In this document: positions 42,574-51,567 of the stretch, piece after piece | Layout of the letters: every line of letters starts with the position of its first letter | Position numbering within the stretch: the stretch's first letter is position 1 | Assembly (NCBI GenBank): GCA_035545555.1 | Contig: DASZYD010000020.1 | Coordinates: 1-56,022 of the forward strand | DNA: 56,022 nucleotides | Direction: 5' to 3' | DNA from: JANWHZ01 sp035545555 | GTDB lineage: Bacteria; Patescibacteriota; Saccharimonadia; Saccharimonadales; UBA4665 | The notes under the pieces: generated by a model | Told to the model about the DNA's origin: nothing | Seen by the model: only the letters and a program-made list of their open reading frames with translations | The model's database searches: none | Position numbers and translations under genes: made by a program

Positions 42574-44088
42574 ATGCATCAGAAGCTCGCTACGCTGCTC
42601 CGTTCACCGCGCTTTTTCGTCGCCACCGTCGGCCTGCTGGTGGTACAGGCGGCGTGGATCGCACTGACGGCCCGGTACCCGCAAGCGTTTGACGAGCAAT
42701 ATCACTTCGGTATTATTCAGGCTTATGCCCACCAGTGGTCGCCTTTTTTTGCGCATCAGCCGGCCAACAGCGGCACGCTGGGGGCGCTGACCGCCAACCC
42801 GTCGTTCCTGTACCACTATCTGATGAGTTTTCCGTACCGGCTGATCGCTCTGTTCACCGCGAGCCAAACCGTGCAGATTGTGCTTTTGCGTTTTATCAAT
42901 ATTGCGCTGCTTACCTGGGGCTTGGTACTGTTCCGCAAACTGCTGTTGCGCGCCACGCCGCTGACCGGCCTGGTACATGCGGTACTGTTTTGTTTTATTT
43001 TTATCCCTGTTGTGCCGCTGCTGGCTGCCCAAATTAACTACGATAATCTGATGATCCCGCTGGCCGCGCTGGGCCTGCTGTGGGCAGTCGATCTGGCCGC
43101 TACGTGGCGCAAAGAGCGTACGTTGTCCCTGGAATTGACGCTACGTCTGGTGGTGCTCGGTCTGCTGGCATCGCTGGTCAAGTATCCGTTCCTGCCGTTC
43201 TTCGCGGCTTTCCTGGCACTTATCGCCGGGGTTGCCTGGCAGGCGCGGCACCGGCTGGGTATGTCGATGGAGCGGCAGTATGCCGCGCTGGCACGCTGGA
43301 AAGTCGCGGCATACGCTCTGCTGCTGCTCGCCGGCAGCGGCTTATGCCTTGGTTCGTATGGACGGTTTTTGGTGCAATACCACAGCCTGACACCCTCGTG
43401 CAGCCAGGCGCTCAGCGTGCAGGCTTGTCAGGCGTACGCGCCCTACGGGCGCAATTACGCGTACGAACATGACGGCCAGCCAAAGCCGACGCCACTAGCC
43501 AGCATCCCGGTATACGCCTGGAAATGGGTTACCCAATCAGTTACCGAGCTGGTATTTAGCATTGGCAGCATGTTTGATGCGGACGGCGTAACGGTCGATT
43601 ACGACGTGGCGACGCCGCTGCCGGTGATGGCGGCAATTGCCTGGACGATACTTATCACAGGCGCCATTGCGGCGGCTCTGTGCTGGCGGCGGCTCTGGCG
43701 GTCGGATTTTTGCCGCGTCGTGTTGCTGACAACCGTGTTGTATGTAGGCGCGCTCTGGGTTGATAACTATAGCGACTACCTTAAGACCGGTTACCCTGTT
43801 GCAATCCATGGCCGCTATTTGTTGCCGCTGCTGCCGGCATTGCTGGTCGCTTTCGCCCTGTCGTACTATTGGCTGTTGCAGCGGCTGCGCCTGTGGCGTA
43901 TGGTGCCGCAGCTTGGCCGCGGCTGGCTGGTGATCGGCGTTCTGCTGGTGGCGATCTTGCAGGGCGGCGGTTGCATCACCTATATTTTACGGAGTGATCC
44001 CACCTGGTTCTGGCAGCAAAACACAGTAGCAGCAAAAGTGAACGAACATGCCCGCCAGCTCCTCAGCCCGCTGGTGATCGGCAGTTAG
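42574..44088 (+). CDS. Polytopic membrane protein, GT-C-like glycosyltransferase
   Basis: A 504-residue protein with about eleven to twelve membrane helices. The first outer loop has FDEQYHFGIIQAY, an acidic motif in the place used by GT-C transferases and related DUF2142-type proteins. A large outer loop at about 255-320 carries two Cys residues. TATAAT (42554-42559) is 15 bases upstream of the ATG. It probably adds sugars from a lipid carrier on the outer membrane face; the downstream GT2 gene encodes a polyprenyl-phosphate sugar synthase that could supply the donor. Confidence 0.6.
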   Translation: MHQKLATLLRSPRFFVATVGLLVVQAAWIALTARYPQAFDEQYHFGIIQAYAHQWSPFFAHQPANSGTLGALTANPSFLYHYLMSFPYRLIALFTASQTVQIVLLRFINIALLTWGLVLFRKLLLRATPLTGLVHAVLFCFIFIPVVPLLAAQINYDNLMIPLAALGLLWAVDLAATWRKERTLSLELTLRLVVLGLLASLVKYPFLPFFAAFLALIAGVAWQARHRLGMSMERQYAALARWKVAAYALLLLAGSGLCLGSYGRFLVQYHSLTPSCSQALSVQACQAYAPYGRNYAYEHDGQPKPTPLASIPVYAWKWVTQSVTELVFSIGSMFDADGVTVDYDVATPLPVMAAIAWTILITGAIAAALCWRRLWRSDFCRVVLLTTVLYVGALWVDNYSDYLKTGYPVAIHGRYLLPLLPALLVAFALSYYWLLQRLRLWRMVPQLGRGWLVIGVLLVAILQGGGCITYILRSDPTWFWQQNTVAAKVNEHARQLLSPLVIGS

Positions 44089-44180
44089 GCAGTATACTGG
44101 GAGTGTACACGGGCAGATGAGTAGTTGCTTCCATCTCCAGACCGACATATACAGGTAATTGGGTGGAGAGAGGTATCGGC

Positions 44181-45122
44181 ATGAAACTAGTGGTCCAAAT
44201 TCCCTGCTACAACGAAGCACAGACGTTGCCGCTGGTGCTTAGGAGTATCCCCAAAAAGATACCCGGCATCGACAGCATTGAAGTTCTGGTGGTCGACGAT
44301 GGCTCAACCGACAAGACGGTGTCGGTTGCGAAAAAACTGGGTGTCACGCAGTTTGTGCGGCATACGCATCGGGGCCTGGGCATCTCGTTCCGGCGGGGGG
44401 TAGAGCGCGCGCTGGAGCTGGGTGCGGACATCGTAGTGAATACTGATGGTGATAATCAATACCCGCAGGAACGCATACCAGACCTTGTGCAGCCGATTCT
44501 GAACGGCAAGGCCGACATCGTCATTGCCGACCGCCAGACGCACAAGATCGCCCACTTTTCGCCGGCCAAAAAGCTGCTCCAGCGCGTGGGCAGCCATATC
44601 GTCAATATGGCTGCCGGTACGGATCTGCCGGACGCGGCGAGCGGCTTCCGCGCCTACTCGCGCCAGGCACTGCTGGAGCTTAATACGGTAACGACCTTCA
44701 GCTACTGCATGGAAACCATTATCCAGGCCGGTAATAAACGGCTGGCTATTGCCAGCATCCCGGTCGACACGAACCGAAAAACGCGCGAATCACGTCTGTT
44801 CCGATCCACCTGGGAGCATGTCCGGAAGTCCGGCGTGACCATCGTACGGGCCTACATTATGTACCGGCCGCACGTGGTGTTCGGCAGCATCGGCGCGCTG
44901 TTGTTCGTGCTGGGCGGTATCCCGTTTGCCCGCTTTCTGTATCTGACCTTCGCTGATCACGGCGGTCACGGCCACTTGCAATCAATGTTTTTGGGGTTGA
45001 TCCTGCTGACCGGCGCCTTCCTATGCTTGGTGTTGGATGTGATCGCGGACCTCATCCGCATCAACCGCGTTCTTATTGAGCAACAGCTCGAACATACGAA
45101 GAAAATGCGCTTCCAAAAGTAG
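44181..45122 (+). CDS. GT2 polyprenyl-phosphate glycosyltransferase (DPM1/dolichyl-P-glucosyl-like)
   Basis: A 313-residue GT-A enzyme. VVQIPCYNEAQTLP starts the fold, VVDDGSTDKT and NTDGDNQYP give the nucleotide-sugar and metal sites, and DAASGFRAYSR is the conserved late loop. Two C-terminal membrane helices (about 225-285) anchor it. It makes polyprenyl-phosphate-hexose on the inner face. A GAGAGAGG site lies before ATG 44181. Confidence 0.87.
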   Translation: MKLVVQIPCYNEAQTLPLVLRSIPKKIPGIDSIEVLVVDDGSTDKTVSVAKKLGVTQFVRHTHRGLGISFRRGVERALELGADIVVNTDGDNQYPQERIPDLVQPILNGKADIVIADRQTHKIAHFSPAKKLLQRVGSHIVNMAAGTDLPDAASGFRAYSRQALLELNTVTTFSYCMETIIQAGNKRLAIASIPVDTNRKTRESRLFRSTWEHVRKSGVTIVRAYIMYRPHVVFGSIGALLFVLGGIPFARFLYLTFADHGGHGHLQSMFLGLILLTGAFLCLVLDVIADLIRINRVLIEQQLEHTKKMRFQK

Positions 45123-45182
45123 CGGCTGTTGTTTTTGTTGCCTGGTGCGGCCGGCAGGCGGTACAATCATAAGCAAGACGTT

Positions 45183-45656
45183 ATGCGCACCACCACTGCC
45201 CGCTTTTACCATCCACCGCTGCGGCACCAGGCCGGCGACACCATTGTCGAGGTAATTATTGCCATTGCTGTTATCGCGACCATGTTGGCCGGCGCATTCG
45301 CTGTGGTGACGAACAGCACGCACGGGGTACGTGACGCCGAGGAACATGCCCAGGCGCTGCAATTCCTGCAGGGCCAGGTAGAGCTGCTGCGGAACGCCGC
45401 CGGGCAGTCCGGCATACTGACCGCCGGGCTGAACCAGGCATTTTGCCTGTACACCGACAGCAGCGGTGTACACCGCGTGGTCAGCAGTGACAGCCATTGT
45501 CTTGTCAGCGGCCTCTACAACCTGTCGATCACCAGTCCGACCGCTACGCCCATACCCGGTTCGACCACCACGTTTAACCTTGTTGCCACCTGGCCGTCCG
45601 TGTCAGGTAACACCGATACCGTGCTCCTTTCGTATAAGGTGGCGGTGACGACCTAG
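45183..45656 (+). CDS. Type IV prepilin-like protein
   Basis: A 157-residue protein with a class III signal: a basic leader ending in QAG, then DTIVEVIIAIAVIATMLAGAFAVV. Processing after the Gly would leave Glu at +5, the residue that aligns subunits in type IV pili. The hydrophobic helix is followed by a globular domain with two Cys (CLYTDSSG...SHC). The best match is to minor pilins of the PilV type. No assembly ATPase or prepilin peptidase lies in the window. TACAAT lies 15 bases before the ATG. Confidence 0.75.
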   Translation: MRTTTARFYHPPLRHQAGDTIVEVIIAIAVIATMLAGAFAVVTNSTHGVRDAEEHAQALQFLQGQVELLRNAAGQSGILTAGLNQAFCLYTDSSGVHRVVSSDSHCLVSGLYNLSITSPTATPIPGSTTTFNLVATWPSVSGNTDTVLLSYKVAVTT

Positions 45657-45748
45657 CGCGCCGGGGCCATGGTCGGCTGTCAGGGGTGAAGCCGGCTATT
45701 CTCGGGCTTCTCTCAGCTCCGCGCGATACGGTACAATAGAGTAACTCC

Positions 45749-47464
45749 ATGCCTTTGCCTAACACAGACGACAGTCGCAGTAGATTACGGCGTGCGCCGG
45801 AACAGCCCCGGCACCGCTACATTGATGACTTCCACGGCCATAGTGCCGATGCGCCGCAGCACGCTGCCGGTTTCCCGCGGATCGGCAGCACCCTACGAAC
45901 ATACCAGGGACAACAGCATTCTGAACCGGCTGCCGTACAGTCGCAGCCGGCTCCGCGCCTACAGACGCGATCCGCACCGCTACCGCCGCTACGGCCGCGT
46001 CCGGATATCCGGCCCGCTACGATCCATACCCCTACCTTTACGTCGCCTGCTTTAGCACCGGCGGCCACGCCCGACGCCAGATCTGCCGCTAAGCCCAAAA
46101 AGGTCAAGAAACACCGACGGATTTTTACTAAAAAACGCGTTATCGTCGCACTGGTGTTACTGATTCTGGGAGTCGGCGGCTACGTCGGCGGCAAGTTCCT
46201 GTATAACTCGGCCAAAGTTTTTCACGGCAGCGTCTTTAGCGTCCTGAGTACCACCAAGCTCAAAGGTGAAGATACGGGCCGGGTGAACTTCCTGCTGGCC
46301 GGCAATTCGGCCGACGATCCGGGGCACGATGGCGCCAATTTGACCGATTCCATCATGCTGATCAGTATCGATACCAAGGACAACACGGCGTTTATGCTGA
46401 GTATCCCGCGTGACCTGTGGGTCGACATCCCCGGCTACGGCCACGCCAAGATTAACGAGGCGTACGTAGACGGCCAGACCGGCAATTTCAGCGCTGCCGG
46501 CTATCCGTCGGGCGGCATGGGGTTACTGGAAGAGGTTGTCCAGCAGAACTTCGGCATCGACATTAATTACTACGCGCTCATCGACTATAATGCCTTCCGC
46601 GATGCAGTGAACGCCGTGGGCGGTATCGATATCAACGTGCAGAGCGAGGACCCGCGCGGTCTGTACGACCCCAGCATCGACTGGTCGACGCACGGACCGC
46701 TGGTCAAACTGACTAATGGTGAGCATCACCTAACCGGCGAGCAGGCGCTCGATCTGGCCCGCGCCCGCGGCGATGCTTATGGCTCATACGGCTTCCCGCA
46801 GTCCGACTTTGACCGTACGGCGCACCAGCGCCAAATGCTGTTGGCTCTCAAGACCAAGATATTTACCGCCGGCGTGCTTGCCAACCCGGTTGCGCTAGGC
46901 AGGCTGTTTGACGCGCTCGGCGCCAACGTCCGGACCGATATGACACTCAGCGAAGCGCGCCGCCTGTATGATCTGGGGAAGAATATCAACAACAGCAAGA
47001 TCCAGTCCGTCAGCCTCAATAATGTCAATGGCAGCAATCTCCTGGCGAACTATACGTCGCCGACACACCAGTCAACCTTGATCCCGGCCGCCGGTATTGA
47101 TGACTTCAGTCAAATCCAGCAGCTCTTACAACAGCTGACCAGCAATAATCCGGTGGTGAAAGAAGGCGCGCAGGTCGTGGTGCTGAATGGTACGACAACG
47201 GATGGGCTGGCCGGCCAGGCCGAGACGGCGCTCAAGGCAAAGAGTATTACCGTTACGGCCATCGGCGACGCGTCGGCCAATACCGCTACGACGACTATCA
47301 TCGACGCGTCAGGCGGTACCATGCCCGCTACGCTGTCACTGCTGAAGCAGCTGTATGGCACGAACGTGACGACGGCGAACCCCTATGCTAATACGTACGA
47401 TGCCGATTTCATTGTCATCCTTGGCAGCGACCGCGTACAGAATACCGCAGCAGCGGCGCAATAG
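45749..47464 (+). CDS. LytR-CpsA-Psr (LCP) family envelope polymer ligase
   Basis: A 571-residue protein: a long Pro/Arg-rich cytoplasmic N-terminus (1-125), one membrane helix (about 130-150, VIVALVLLILGVGGYVGG), the LCP domain (about 185-400) with NFLLAGNS, LTDSIMLISID, SIPRDLWVDIPGYGHAKINEAY and LARARGDAYGSYGF, and a C-terminal LytR_C domain (about 470-560). LCP enzymes attach polyprenyl-linked glycopolymers to peptidoglycan. TACAAT is 17 bases upstream. It fits the envelope glycosyltransferases just before it. Confidence 0.9.
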   Translation: MPLPNTDDSRSRLRRAPEQPRHRYIDDFHGHSADAPQHAAGFPRIGSTLRTYQGQQHSEPAAVQSQPAPRLQTRSAPLPPLRPRPDIRPATIHTPTFTSPALAPAATPDARSAAKPKKVKKHRRIFTKKRVIVALVLLILGVGGYVGGKFLYNSAKVFHGSVFSVLSTTKLKGEDTGRVNFLLAGNSADDPGHDGANLTDSIMLISIDTKDNTAFMLSIPRDLWVDIPGYGHAKINEAYVDGQTGNFSAAGYPSGGMGLLEEVVQQNFGIDINYYALIDYNAFRDAVNAVGGIDINVQSEDPRGLYDPSIDWSTHGPLVKLTNGEHHLTGEQALDLARARGDAYGSYGFPQSDFDRTAHQRQMLLALKTKIFTAGVLANPVALGRLFDALGANVRTDMTLSEARRLYDLGKNINNSKIQSVSLNNVNGSNLLANYTSPTHQSTLIPAAGIDDFSQIQQLLQQLTSNNPVVKEGAQVVVLNGTTTDGLAGQAETALKAKSITVTAIGDASANTATTTIIDASGGTMPATLSLLKQLYGTNVTTANPYANTYDADFIVILGSDRVQNTAAAAQ

Positions 47465-47551
47465 GTCGCATACCAGCTCCGTCTGTAATATTCTTCACGG
47501 TAATTTCATATTGTCAGCTCATACTACCATCGTAGATAAGCGGAGGCGGTG

Positions 47552-47650
47552 ATGAACTGGACGATCCGGCGAACGCTTGTTGGAAAGGACGGGCTGATAC
47601 AGCCGCCCCGTGTACGCGGCGGTAGCCTGCAGCGTACACTATCTGCATGA
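47552..47650 (+). CDS. 32-residue leader ORF coupled to the Crp/Fnr gene
   Basis: ATG 47552 follows a good GGAGG site and opens a 32-codon frame whose TGA overlaps the start of the next gene (ATGA). The peptide is basic (MNWTIRRTLVGKDGLIQPPR...). The overlap suggests translational coupling, although an internal -10 (TACACT, 47635-47640) could also start a leaderless crp transcript. No homologue is recognised. Confidence 0.4.
   Translation: MNWTIRRTLVGKDGLIQPPRVRGGSLQRTLSA
47635..47640 (+). promoter_or_regulatory. -10 element at the Crp/Fnr start codon
   Basis: TACACT ends seven bases before ATG 47647, placing transcription start on the start codon. Confidence 0.45.
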
Positions 47651-48327
47651 CTGATCAAGCCAGCGCCTGGCAGACGTTCTTACAAGACCATCTGATCCGC
47701 AGCTACAAGAAGGGCGGCATCATCATCTTTCAGGGGGAAGCGCCGCGCAGTGCGTTCGTAGTCAAAAACGGTGTCGTGAAGGTCTACAACCTGAGCTATA
47801 ACGGTGATGAAAAACCCGTTGGTTTTGCGACCGAACTTGATATTTTTCCTGAACCGTGGGCGTTCTATAAGGCACCCAGCGCGCTGTACTACTACGAAGC
47901 GCTGACCGATGTAGAACTGTACCACGTCCCGCGCGATGCCTACCTGCAGTTCCTCAAAGACCACCCGGCCGAGCTCTACGGGCAGATGGAGCGCTTGGTC
48001 ACCGATTACCTGGGTAGCATGATGCGCCTGAACGCGCTGCAACACTCCCGCGCCAGCGATAAGCTGGTGTACACCTTGCACTACCTGGCGCTGAGCCAGG
48101 GGCGCCCTATATCGCCCGACGAAGTGGAGATTACACTCAACCTGACACATCAGGACTTCGCCAACCTGACCGGACTTACCCGCGAGACGGCCGCGACCGA
48201 GCTCAATAAACTCAAAAACCGCGGTGTTATCAGCTACGGCAAGCACGAGCCGTACCGGGTAAAAGTCCGTGAACTGAACAAAGCACTCAACGACCAGTCA
48301 ATCGCCGAAATCAAGCTCGAAGCTTGA
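47647..48327 (+). CDS. Crp/Fnr-family transcriptional regulator
   Basis: A 226-residue regulator: a cyclic-nucleotide-binding-type beta-roll (about 15-120, with YKKGGIIIFQGEAPRSAFVVKNGVVKVY), a dimer helix, and a HTH_Crp domain (about 145-210, NLTHQDFANLTGLTRETAATELNKLKNRGVI). It contains no cysteine, so it cannot carry the Fnr iron-sulfur cluster. The cAMP-binding Arg/Ser signature is not obvious, so the ligand is unknown. A Fnr-like DNA site lies before the ATP synthase operon. Confidence 0.88.
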   Translation: MTDQASAWQTFLQDHLIRSYKKGGIIIFQGEAPRSAFVVKNGVVKVYNLSYNGDEKPVGFATELDIFPEPWAFYKAPSALYYYEALTDVELYHVPRDAYLQFLKDHPAELYGQMERLVTDYLGSMMRLNALQHSRASDKLVYTLHYLALSQGRPISPDEVEITLNLTHQDFANLTGLTRETAATELNKLKNRGVISYGKHEPYRVKVRELNKALNDQSIAEIKLEA

Positions 48328-48336
48328 GTAACGTAT

Positions 48337-48368
48337 TTGACAATTCGCTGTAGTAGTGTCACTATATT
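48337..48368 (+). promoter_or_regulatory. Promoter of the small Cys protein (TTGACA ... TATATT)
   Basis: A consensus TTGACA (48337-48342) and TATATT (48363-48368) lie 20 bases apart, with ACTATA also possible at 18. The ATG follows at 48373. Confidence 0.45.
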
Positions 48369-48372
48369 ATAT

Positions 48373-48606
48373 ATGAATCAAGGCAAATTCAGTGAGTGCA
48401 AGTATGCGAACGGTTTCTGTGAAGTAGCGCAGACATGCGCTCTGCGTCAGCAACTGGGCTCTCAAGCCGTGACCGGTGGCCTTACGGCAGAGGCCTGGCA
48501 GCACCTGACTGAAAATACTACCAACATGGCACAAGCCAGCAATTGTCCTGAGCAACCGCTGATTGCCCAAGACATACAAACGATCGTCCCTAATCTTAAG
48601 CAGTAA
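48373..48606 (+). CDS. Small four-cysteine protein of unknown function
   Basis: A 77-residue soluble protein with Cys at 9, 16, 22 and 58 (CKYANGFC, TC, NC). The arrangement could hold zinc or an iron-sulfur cluster, or form disulfides; no family is recognised. It follows the Crp/Fnr gene with its own promoter. ATG 48373 is chosen because the promoter overlaps the earlier frame. Confidence 0.55.
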   Translation: MNQGKFSECKYANGFCEVAQTCALRQQLGSQAVTGGLTAEAWQHLTENTTNMAQASNCPEQPLIAQDIQTIVPNLKQ

Positions 48607-48618
48607 AATACAGTTGCT

Positions 48619-48990
48619 TCACGCCTGTTTTGTGAGCACGTCGTCGATGACGCGTGTCAGGTTTTGCGGGGCGGTCCACGACTTGATAATGGCGCGTGCC
48701 GCACCGAGGTTATATGCCTCGGTTACCTCGGGCGAGTTTTCCATATTGGTGAATATTAACACCTGCACGCCCTCATGCTGGTCGACATTGTAGTGCTGCA
48801 GGAACTCCAGCCCGCCCATAATGGGCATCAGCAGATCAAGCAGGATAAGTTGCGGCTGAAACTGCCCGACCGCGTCGAGCGCCTCGCGGCCGTTGAGCGC
48901 GGCGCGTACGGTGTGCCCGGCTTTCTTCAAAATGGCCTGATAGGCGGCATTCAGGTCGCGGTCGTCTTCAACAACTAAGATGCGTGCCAT
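48619..48990 (-). CDS. Single-domain response regulator (CheY-like)
   Basis: A 123-residue receiver only. E8-D9-D10 acidic cluster, phospho-Asp52 (LILLDLLMPIMGG), LIFTN and the conserved Lys in AIIKSW are present. There is no output domain, so it relays phosphate or acts by protein contact. It lies 83 bases after the PAS histidine kinase in the same direction and is its likely partner. Confidence 0.9.
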   Translation of the reverse strand: MARILVVEDDRDLNAAYQAILKKAGHTVRAALNGREALDAVGQFQPQLILLDLLMPIMGGLEFLQHYNVDQHEGVQVLIFTNMENSPEVTEAYNLGAARAIIKSWTAPQNLTRVIDDVLTKQA

Positions 48991-49073
48991 GTGCAGTCCT
49001 TTTGCCTCCCCCGGTCATCGTTCGCATATACCATTACTATCCCTGCGCTACGTATCAACGGATATGAAATATC

Positions 49074-50246
49074 TTACACCTCCGGCGCCGCTTCGGCGAC
49101 CCCGGCCGCCGGCGTTTGCCTGAGCGGTAGCGATACATAAAAGGTACTGCCGTGTGCCTCGTCGCTGTCGAACCATATGGCGCCCTGCAGTGTATCAATC
49201 AGCCCCCGTACGACGTACAGGCCCAGACCGGTGCCGGTCGTCTCCTGGCGTGTGACGTTCGGCGCGCGGAAAAACTTGGAAAAGATTTTGTCCTGGGCTG
49301 AGCCGGGGATGCCGATACCGGTGTCCTGTACCGTCACCAGCACGTCGCGGGGGCGGCGGCGGACATATACGTCCACCTGGCCGTCTGCGGGGGTATATTT
49401 CACCGCATTGCCGATGAGATTGGCCAGCACCTCGCGCACGATGAGGTTGTCGGTCTGCAGCGTTGCCGCGCGCTTCGACGGGTGCAACGACAGGCGTAGC
49501 CCTTTGTTCTCGGCCGCCAGTTGAAATTGCCGCACGGCGTCGGCGGCCAAGAGGTTCATGTCGAGGCGCTGGGGCGTCATGGCAATAATGCCGCTTTCGA
49601 TGCGGGCAATGTTGAGGAGTGTGCCGATCAGTTCGTTCATATTATTTGCCGCGGCGATGATCGTCTGCACTGCACGGGATTGTTCCGGCTCAAGCGGCTC
49701 CATGTAATTTTCCGCCAGCATGTGCGCGTATGTTTTGATCGTCGCCAGCGGCGTGCGCAGCTGATGTGAAGCCAGCGAGATGAACTCGCTTTTCATGCGG
49801 TCAATCTCGTTTTCGAGCGTAATGTCGCGGAACACCTCGATAGCACCAACCGGCCGGCCGTGCAGGATGATCGGCGATACGGTTACGCCGACCGGCACGA
49901 TGGTGCCGTTTTTAGCGCGGTAGAATGCTTTTTCGGTAATTGCTTTGCCGGTCAGGAACATGCGTACAATCGGCCGGTCAATGAGCGACAGTGGCGTGCC
50001 GTCGGCTTTGACGATGGTCACCACGCGCGGGAACCACTGCCCCAGCGCTTCGTGCGGCTCCAGACCGAGGATGGTTAGCGCGGTGGGGTTGATGCGGGTA
50101 ATATGGCCTAATTCGTCGGTGGCGATGGCGCCGTCGCCAATGCTGCGAAACAGTGCCTCTGATTCGGCCCGGACTTCCGGGACAGTCAGACGGCTTCCCC
50201 GCGGAGAAGAGGGGGCGCTAGGCATCGGCGAGAGCGGCGTTGCCAT
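49074..50246 (-). CDS. PAS-domain sensor histidine kinase
   Basis: A 390-residue soluble kinase. A PAS/PAC domain (about 25-145, LFRSIGDGAIATDELGHITRINPTALTILGL ... VEVFRDIT) precedes the H-box FISLASHQLRTPLATIKTY, N-box LIGNAVKYTP, G1 DTGIGIPG and G2 GTGLGLYVVRG. No membrane helix, so it senses an internal signal, perhaps redox or oxygen through PAS. ATG 50246 overlaps the upstream small gene; ATG 50225 is an alternative. Confidence 0.88.
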   Translation of the reverse strand: MATPLSPMPSAPSSPRGSRLTVPEVRAESEALFRSIGDGAIATDELGHITRINPTALTILGLEPHEALGQWFPRVVTIVKADGTPLSLIDRPIVRMFLTGKAITEKAFYRAKNGTIVPVGVTVSPIILHGRPVGAIEVFRDITLENEIDRMKSEFISLASHQLRTPLATIKTYAHMLAENYMEPLEPEQSRAVQTIIAAANNMNELIGTLLNIARIESGIIAMTPQRLDMNLLAADAVRQFQLAAENKGLRLSLHPSKRAATLQTDNLIVREVLANLIGNAVKYTPADGQVDVYVRRRPRDVLVTVQDTGIGIPGSAQDKIFSKFFRAPNVTRQETTGTGLGLYVVRGLIDTLQGAIWFDSDEAHGSTFYVSLPLRQTPAAGVAEAAPEV

Positions 50247-50514
50247 GATGCGGAACCTCCTGCGGGCACGGCCGGCCGCTGAGCTTGGCCAGCTGGCTTG
50301 TATATTCTTCAATCAGCTCGCTATCCTCTGTCAGGAACGATACAGCAACGCGGATCCAGTCAATCAGCCTGCTCAGATCCTCTTCCGACAACTCCTCGGG
50401 TTGCTTGTGCAGATGATTCTGCACCTGCCGGCTGATGAAACGGTCTGCCGCCGGGCCCAGGTACACCAGGGTAATGCGCACAACGCGGTCGTACAGTGTC
50501 GGCTGCTCGGCCAT
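50218..50514 (-). CDS. Small helical protein in a signalling operon
   Basis: A 98-residue charged, helical protein (YDRVVRITLVYLGPAADRFISRQVQNHLHK...). No recognised domain. It sits between a membrane protein gene (three-base gap) and the PAS kinase gene (overlap), so it may be an adaptor of that sensor system. Confidence 0.65.
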   Translation of the reverse strand: MAEQPTLYDRVVRITLVYLGPAADRFISRQVQNHLHKQPEELSEEDLSRLIDWIRVAVSFLTEDSELIEEYTSQLAKLSGRPCPQEVPHHGNAALADA

Positions 50515-50517
50515 GGG

Positions 50518-51420
50518 CTAGACCTCTTCCATCTTCTTGAGCTGCTTGGCGCCGATGGCTATAAACACGTACCCAACCGCCTGGATAGCCAGCAGCATGT
50601 ACAGCAACGCCAGCAGGAAGCCAAGCGACGTGGTGGCCTTGGAAGCAAAGCTGGCAGTGAGGTATTGCGTGGCGACCGATGCGACGATGACGATGGCCAT
50701 ACCGCCGCCAAGCGCAGTCATGGCCCGCCGGTAGAGCACGCCCTTAATATATTTGGCATACAGTGCCGCTTCCAGGCCGCTCAGCAGGCCGATGGCCCAC
50801 GTATACAGATAGGGCACGATGAGGGTAAGCAGCAGCAGATAGATGTCGAGGTAGTACGGATTGTCGTGAGCGTTCTGATTATGCAGCACCGAGTGTATAA
50901 AGAGCGCCGCGACAGCCAGAAAAATTGCAATGACTAGACGTATCGTACGCTGGCCGGGCCGCGCGCCTACCAGGTCGTTAAGCTTGCGGGTGCCCCTGCC
51001 GATGATGCTGAAGCCTACGAGCGGCACCAGCACGGCGAGATAATTGTTGATGATGGTCTGCACCGGCTTAAAACCCGGCAGGTGCTGCGCCACGGCACCC
51101 ATCAGCATAGAAAGGATGGTCGGCAACGCCAGGCCCCATGCCAGTACGCCGACGCCGCGAGCGATATCGCGGAAGCCCTCGCCCTCCGGCGTCTTGCGCA
51201 CCAGCATCGCATATTGCCGCAGCCGGCTAAAGGCGTAGAACGCCGAGAACCAGATAACCGCATAGGGCAAAATGAGGGTGAATATCGCCACGCGGTATTG
51301 TGCCGCATTGATATGCAGCGCCTGCAACGTCTCGTGCGACGGCGGCAACACCAGCGCCAATGTGGCGCCTACGATCAGTAGTACAATGAACGAACGAAGT
51401 GTCGACAGTGTCTTGGCCAC
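50518..51420 (-). CDS. Polytopic membrane protein of unknown function
   Basis: A 300-residue protein with about eight membrane helices and no family I can name. GTG 51420 is chosen as start: GGAGG lies five bases before it, and a TATAAT (51454-51449) overlaps the earlier ATG at 51450, ruling that one out. It heads the operon with the small helical protein, PAS kinase and probably the receiver, so it may be the sensed or controlled membrane component. Confidence 0.7.
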   Translation of the reverse strand: MAKTLSTLRSFIVLLIVGATLALVLPPSHETLQALHINAAQYRVAIFTLILPYAVIWFSAFYAFSRLRQYAMLVRKTPEGEGFRDIARGVGVLAWGLALPTILSMLMGAVAQHLPGFKPVQTIINNYLAVLVPLVGFSIIGRGTRKLNDLVGARPGQRTIRLVIAIFLAVAALFIHSVLHNQNAHDNPYYLDIYLLLLTLIVPYLYTWAIGLLSGLEAALYAKYIKGVLYRRAMTALGGGMAIVIVASVATQYLTASFASKATTSLGFLLALLYMLLAIQAVGYVFIAIGAKQLKKMEEV

Positions 51421-51504
51421 ACGTCCTCCGGCCTTACGTTGACTACGCATTATACAATAATTTGCAATGGCGCTCAGTATGTTCTCCGCTCGCCTTCCCT
51501 ATAG

Positions 51505-51533
51505 TTGTGAAAATGATCCCGGTACGGTAAAAT
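51505..51533 (+). promoter_or_regulatory. tRNA-Gln promoter (TTGTGA-N17-TAAAAT)
   Basis: A -35-like TTGTGA (51505-51510) and a -10 TAAAAT (51528-51533) are 17 bases apart, with the tRNA starting about 28 bases after the predicted transcription start. Confidence 0.6.
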
Positions 51534-51567
51534 CTATCTGTTACGAATGGCCGTCAGCGCCATGTAA

